The notes under the pieces are model-generated. The model was not told the DNA's origin. It saw nothing but the letters and a program-made list of their open reading frames with translations, and ran no database searches. Of a stretch of DNA of 9,612 bases, positions 6,423-9,612 are shown in pieces. Position 1 is the stretch's first letter. Every line of letters starts with the position of its first letter. The DNA is from Campylobacteraceae bacterium (GTDB lineage Bacteria; Campylobacterota; Campylobacteria; Campylobacterales; Sulfurovaceae), in the NCBI GenBank assembly GCA_027022775.1, contig JALVXO010000154.1, positions 1-9,612 of the forward strand. Reading direction: 5' to 3'. A program made the position numbers and the translations under genes.

Positions 6423-6428
6423 TATAAT
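6423..6428 (+). promoter_or_regulatory. -10 box of the L,D-transpeptidase gene
   Basis: A perfect TATAAT, 28 bases before the GTG start at 6457. The transcript would begin near 6435, with AAAGGAG (6445-6451) as the ribosome-binding site. It stands back to back with the metY promoter, with the two -10 boxes 31 bp apart. Confidence 0.6.
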
Positions 6429-6456
6429 TATTTATTAATCTGCCAAAGGAGAAACT

Positions 6457-7152
6457 GTGAGATATTTAATAATTTTAGGAGTAGCGGTAAATTTAATTTT
6501 TTCAAAGATAGATACATCCCAAATAGTATTGGTAACAACAAAAAATTGGAACAGCAGCAGAGGCACTATGATTTTTTTAGAAAAAAAAGGCGGCAAATGG
6601 CAAAAACTTTTTAAATCTCCTGTATTTGTCGGCAGAAACGGTTTGGCATGGGGAATTGGGCTGCACAGCAAAAAAAGCGGCAATATAAAAAAAGAAGGCG
6701 ACGGCAGAGCGCCAGCAGGTATTTTTGAGTTAAGTTACGCTTTTGGATACCAAAAAGTGGAACTGAATTATCCTTACAAAGTTATGAGCAGATACGATAT
6801 TTGCATAGATGATATAAACTCAAAATATTACAATAAAATAGCAGACAGCAGAAAAATAGCAAAAGATTACAACTCTTTTGAAAAGATGAAATTAGAGAAA
6901 AATTATTATAAATTGGGGTTAACAGTTGTTCACAATAATTTTAACAAAACCCCTGCCAAAGGATTTGGCAGCTGTATTTTTATACATATAAAAAATAAGC
7001 CTACTGCAGGCTGCACTGCACTTCCGACAGAAAAATCAATGCTAAAGCTGCTTACTTTTTTAAACAAATCCAAACACCCAATATTAATACAGGGCCCAAA
7101 AAGCGAGATAGACAGATTGTTAAAAGAGGCTTCTGTTAAAATTAAACCGTAA
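6457..7152 (+). CDS. Exported L,D-transpeptidase (YkuD-fold) family protein
   Basis: A 231-aa protein with a hydrophobic N-terminus (residues 2-16) that fits a signal peptide or anchor, so it should act in the periplasm. The catalytic signature is FIHI with His177 followed by TAGCTALP with Cys186; the classical family motif ends in SHGC, so the usual Ser-His pair is Thr-Ala here. KKEGDGRAPAGIF (78-90) and the following AFGY match the motif KxxGDxRxPxGxF seen in the COG3786-type branch. Members cut or form L,D bonds at meso-diaminopimelate in peptidoglycan. In Campylobacterota, related proteins (Csd6/Pgp2) trim peptides and set cell shape, but this one is shorter and I do not assign it to them. 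The start is GTG 6457, with AAAGGAG 5 nt upstream. It could be a transpeptidase, an L,D-carboxypeptidase or a lipoprotein-releasing amidase; the sequence does not decide. Confidence 0.8.
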   Translation: MRYLIILGVAVNLIFSKIDTSQIVLVTTKNWNSSRGTMIFLEKKGGKWQKLFKSPVFVGRNGLAWGIGLHSKKSGNIKKEGDGRAPAGIFELSYAFGYQKVELNYPYKVMSRYDICIDDINSKYYNKIADSRKIAKDYNSFEKMKLEKNYYKLGLTVVHNNFNKTPAKGFGSCIFIHIKNKPTAGCTALPTEKSMLKLLTFLNKSKHPILIQGPKSEIDRLLKEASVKIKP

Positions 7153-7158
7153 AATAAT

Positions 7159-7186
7159 TAGCAAAGGCAAAGCCATGCCTTTGCTA
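7159..7186. terminator. Hairpin between convergent genes
   Basis: A perfect 11-bp stem, TAGCAAAGGCA (7159-7169) with TGCCTTTGCTA (7176-7186), and a 6-nt loop. It lies 6 nt after the L,D-transpeptidase stop and 20 nt past the end of the convergent lipoprotein gene. No real T-run follows on the plus strand; the minus strand continues as ATTATTTTA. It is probably a bidirectional terminator or RNA-stabilising hairpin. Confidence 0.55.
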
Positions 7187-7206
7187 TCTAAAGCAGGAGC
7201 AATATT

Positions 7207-7866
7207 TTATTTGGTAAGTTCAATTCCGCTTAATCCGCTGCCAAATACATTGATTTTTTTAGCAACCCTTATACTTTTAAGCTGTGAATATCCGCACTCT
7301 TGCCCGCATTTTACCACACCTATTAAATAGTAACTTCCATTTGGAACATTTAAAAACTCAAAATGCCCCTTTTCATCTGAAGTGGTAAATTTTAAATAGT
7401 TATAAAGCCTTGGGTCCACTTGTGACATTTTGGCTCCGCCAAGGTAACTCTCTTTATACCACTGGGTAGAGTAGCTTGTTACCGGATTTAAATAGAGTCT
7501 TGTATGTTTTCCGTATATCCGTTTACCGTTAGGCGCAGTAATAAATATGCTGCCCTCTACCGTAGCGCTTCCTGTTTTAGGCAGACTGTTATACTCCTGT
7601 TCCGGAAAAGGAATACGCTGAACTACAGTTTTATTGGTTACCTGAATTTTACTCTCTTTTATTGGAGTATATTGATTAACTTCTGTTCTTGCCTCTATTG
7701 TTTGTGAAGCTTCGCTTTGAGTTACAGGGGCCGGCTCTTCTGTAACAGTACTTTCAACACCAGGGTAATAAGGTGTAGGCAGCACCATCTGTCTGTAAAT
7801 ATTGCACCCGGTTATAGAAAAAGTTGCAATTACTATTAATGAAAGCTTTTTAATATTAATACCCAT
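7207..7866 (-). CDS. Putative lipoprotein with carboxypeptidase-regulatory-like beta domain
   Basis: A 219-aa protein with a lipoprotein signal: KK, hydrophobic 8-18, then ITGC with Cys21. A Thr/Glu/Pro-rich, likely unstructured linker (about 30-98) leads to a beta-sandwich-like region (101-190) with the pattern of carboxypeptidase-regulatory-like domains: GSIFITAPNG early, LYLNPVTSYSTQWY in the middle, and the closing GHFEFLNVPNGSYYLIG. CGQEC (187-191) holds two Cys that could form a disulfide. Such domains usually serve as adhesion or stability modules, so a structural envelope role is the best guess and no enzyme activity is implied. The ATG at 7864-7866 has GGAGA about 6 nt upstream and its own -10 box, so it is probably transcribed independently of mnmE, whose end lies 82 nt away. 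Confidence 0.75.
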   Translation of the reverse strand: MGINIKKLSLIVIATFSITGCNIYRQMVLPTPYYPGVESTVTEEPAPVTQSEASQTIEARTEVNQYTPIKESKIQVTNKTVVQRIPFPEQEYNSLPKTGSATVEGSIFITAPNGKRIYGKHTRLYLNPVTSYSTQWYKESYLGGAKMSQVDPRLYNYLKFTTSDEKGHFEFLNVPNGSYYLIGVVKCGQECGYSQLKSIRVAKKINVFGSGLSGIELTK

Positions 7867-7892
7867 AATTTTCTCCGCGGTTTATTTTTCAA

Positions 7893-7898
7893 ATTATA
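7893..7898 (-). promoter_or_regulatory. -10 box of the lipoprotein gene at 7207-7866
   Basis: The minus strand reads TATAAT preceded by TTG and an eight-base T run, 27 nt upstream of the ATG. Transcription would start near 7886. The upstream T tract is common in front of -10 boxes in this phylum, and no -35 box is evident. Confidence 0.6.
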
Positions 7899-7948
7899 CA
7901 AAAAAAATCTGCGTTTAAGGTATAAATTTTTTTCAATTTAGCAATTTT

Positions 7949-9286
7949 TTATTTTCCAAGGCAAAATTCGCCGAACATTTTATCTAAAAGCTCTTCGTAG
8001 CGGTATGGCCTTGTTATTTCGTTTAAAGCCTCTATGGCTAAATTTACATGGTAGCTGAAAAATTCAAGTTCGCCTCTATTTAGCGGCTCTTTTGCACTCT
8101 CTATCTCTAAAAGCGCTTTTTTTACCGATTCTATCTGTCTGTTTGAAACAAGCATCAATTCATCGGTTTTAGAAATTTGGTTTAAAATCTCTTCTATTTT
8201 GAAAATAAGCGGTTCGACGCTCTCTTTGGCGCTTATTTTGACTGTATCGAACCCTTCAAACTCTTTTAAGTCTATTTTGCACACTTTGTCTATTTTGTTT
8301 AATACAACAATTACTTTTATCTCTTTTGTCTTTTTTATCAACTCTAAAACTTTTAAATCTTCACTCTCAAGCGGGGCTGATGCATCAAAAACCACAACTG
8401 CAATATCGGACTCTTCAAGCCACTTTATAGAGCGTTCAACTCCCATTTTTTCTATAACATCGCTGGCATCCCTAATCCCTGCGGTATCTGCCACCCTTAC
8501 TATATGCGAGCCTATTTTAATCTGCTCTTCTATTGTGTCGCGCGTTGTTCCGGCAATATTGCTTACAATTGCGCGCTCGAAATTGAGCATTTTATTTAAA
8601 ATTGAGCTTTTGCCCACATTAGGTTTGCCAACAATTGCCAGCCAGAACCCCTCTATTAAACCTTTTCGGCGGATACTGGCTTTAACGATATTCTCAAGTG
8701 ACTCTTGGGTTTTTTCTAAATTTTTTTGCAGATTTTGGGTGATATCACCGATATCCTCTTCGGCATAATCTATCATAACCTCTGAATGGGCAAGCAGTCC
8801 GATTAATGAGTCGCGGGTTTTTTCTATAAATTCTCTTAATTCACCCTTTAACTGCCTTGCCAAAATTTTGGCGCCGTCAGCGCTTTTTGCCTCTATTAAT
8901 TTAGCAATCGCTTCTGCTTCGCTTAAATCAATTTTTCCGTTTAAAAAAGCCCTTTGGGTAAACTCTCCCGGTTTTGCCAAAACAGCCCCAAAGTGCAAAA
9001 GGGCATCCAGTATCTCCTGAGCTACCACAAAACCGCCGTGGCACTGAAACTCTACTATATCTTCGCCGGTAAAGCTGTGCGGCGCTTTAAAGTATATAAC
9101 AATGGCTCTGTCAATTAAATCACCATTTTTATCGTAAATAGAAGCGAGGGTTGCAACCCTGTTTTGAAGTTCTCTTTTTTTTAAAAGATTTAAAGATATT
9201 TTAAGCGCATCGGCTCCGCTTACCCTGACTATTGCTATAGAACCGACGCCGCTTGCAGTAGCTACTGCAGCTATTGTGTTACTCAT
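7949..9286 (-). CDS. mnmE: tRNA modification GTPase MnmE
   Basis: With MnmG (GidA), installs the 5-carboxymethylaminomethyl group (or a related one) on wobble U34 of certain tRNAs, using a methylene-tetrahydrofolate carbon. The 445 residues follow the family plan: an N-terminal folate-binding domain (about 1-118, with PHSFTGED and QCHGG), a helical domain, and an inserted G domain. The G domain has GKPNVGKSS (220-228), GTTRDT (246-251), DTAG (267-270), NKID (330-333) and SAK (352-354). The C-terminal tail FCLGK (441-445) matches the usual C-[IL]-GK end that carries the catalytic Cys. Its ATG overlaps the khpB stop as ATGA, so translation is probably coupled. Complete, with nothing odd. Confidence 0.97.
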   Translation of the reverse strand: MSNTIAAVATASGVGSIAIVRVSGADALKISLNLLKKRELQNRVATLASIYDKNGDLIDRAIVIYFKAPHSFTGEDIVEFQCHGGFVVAQEILDALLHFGAVLAKPGEFTQRAFLNGKIDLSEAEAIAKLIEAKSADGAKILARQLKGELREFIEKTRDSLIGLLAHSEVMIDYAEEDIGDITQNLQKNLEKTQESLENIVKASIRRKGLIEGFWLAIVGKPNVGKSSILNKMLNFERAIVSNIAGTTRDTIEEQIKIGSHIVRVADTAGIRDASDVIEKMGVERSIKWLEESDIAVVVFDASAPLESEDLKVLELIKKTKEIKVIVVLNKIDKVCKIDLKEFEGFDTVKISAKESVEPLIFKIEEILNQISKTDELMLVSNRQIESVKKALLEIESAKEPLNRGELEFFSYHVNLAIEALNEITRPYRYEELLDKMFGEFCLGK

Positions 9287-9612
9287 TGCCGTTTGTTAAA
9301 CTCATTAATTACAATATATTTTTCGCCGCTTGGACTCTTTTTAATCGCAACATATTTGTTTGGAAAAACATCCCTTAAATACTCAAGGGCAATTTGAACC
9401 AAAATGCCGTTAAGCTCCCTGGTTTTTCCCCATCCTTCTCTTTTTACATGCTCAATAACCGGCTGCATCTGGAATTTAATCATCTCTTGCTGCGAAGCTA
9501 AAAACTGTGCAATTTCAAGTTTGACATAAAGCCCGTATTTTGCATTTATCCAGTTAAAAAGCAGATAAGATAGTGCATTATAGCGGTATCCCTCTTTTCC
9601 AATAAGCAGTGC
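9283..9612 (-). CDS. khpB: RNA-binding protein KhpB/Jag (5' end beyond window)
   Basis: The C-terminal 109 residues of a Jag/KhpB-type protein; the reading frame stays open to the window edge, so the start is missing. The visible part opens in a KH domain, with ALLIGKEGYRYNALSYLL holding the GxxG loop (IGKEG), followed by the helices of the same fold. It ends in a region at the place of the R3H domain (LNGILVQIALEYLRDVFP and a closing IVINEF). The Arg and His of the R3H signature (R-x3-H) are not evident: GILVQ stands where RRIVH-like sequence is expected. KhpB binds RNA with KhpA and affects cell division and envelope growth in other bacteria. Position directly before mnmE is the standard order, so yidC is expected next, beyond the window. 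A start at the internal ATG 9483 is unlikely because it would remove the KH domain. Confidence 0.88.
   Translation of the reverse strand, partial: ALLIGKEGYRYNALSYLLFNWINAKYGLYVKLEIAQFLASQQEMIKFQMQPVIEHVKREGWGKTRELNGILVQIALEYLRDVFPNKYVAIKKSPSGEKYIVINEFNKRQ

Noticed and set aside
6362..6456. SAM or other riboswitch before metY
   Set aside because: The leader predicted from the extended -10 box is under 20 nt, and no aptamer-like fold is present.
8199..8768. Long plus-strand open frame inside mnmE
   Set aside because: It is the reverse complement of the conserved GTPase domain; the residues have no family character and no ribosome site precedes it.

Overview
The window looks like chromosomal DNA of a Campylobacterota (epsilonproteobacterial) species. 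The evidence is low G+C, extended -10 promoters with no clear -35 box, and the jag(khpB)-mnmE pair that in this phylum usually follows rpmH-rnpA-yidD-yidC. The genus is not certain; a Sulfurimonas-like or related free-living lineage is a guess.

Layout from left to right: the 5' two-thirds of bioD (minus strand, cut by the window edge); a 300-bp non-coding stretch holding a very large imperfect hairpin (528-700); a minus-strand cluster radA > acpS > Lys-rich lipoprotein with overlapping or near-touching ends; a divergently transcribed plus-strand gene (3082-5067) for a membrane-anchored protein built like a hybrid histidine kinase but with most signature residues lost; a convergent metY (minus) sharing a hairpin terminator with it; a plus-strand L,D-transpeptidase-family gene that diverges from metY; a minus-strand lipoprotein with a carboxypeptidase-regulatory-like domain; and mnmE preceded by the 3' part of khpB/jag, with a 4-nt ATGA overlap.

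Most genes are housekeeping: biotin synthesis (BioD), carrier-protein activation (AcpS), recombination (RadA), homocysteine synthesis by direct sulfhydrylation (MetY), tRNA wobble modification (MnmE) and RNA binding (KhpB). Three or four products act at the envelope: two lipoproteins, the exported L,D-transpeptidase-like enzyme and the membrane pseudo-kinase. I see no operon logic tying these together beyond the radA-acpS-lipoprotein cluster and the khpB-mnmE pair. No tRNA, rRNA, CRISPR array or recognisable insertion sequence is present.

The most unusual element is the hairpin at 528-700. Its two arms, over 80 nt each, align with no insertion or deletion around a GGA loop at 613-615. The mismatches are mostly arranged every 11 bp, and G-T pairs outnumber A-C pairs 10 to 2 when read on the plus strand. 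It is about 55% G+C at its core in an A+T-rich setting. I read it as a candidate undescribed structured RNA or palindromic mobile element, not a protein gene. The second point of interest is the 661-aa pseudo-hybrid-kinase, where Ser and Asn stand at the expected phospho-His positions while the last receiver domain is fully conserved.
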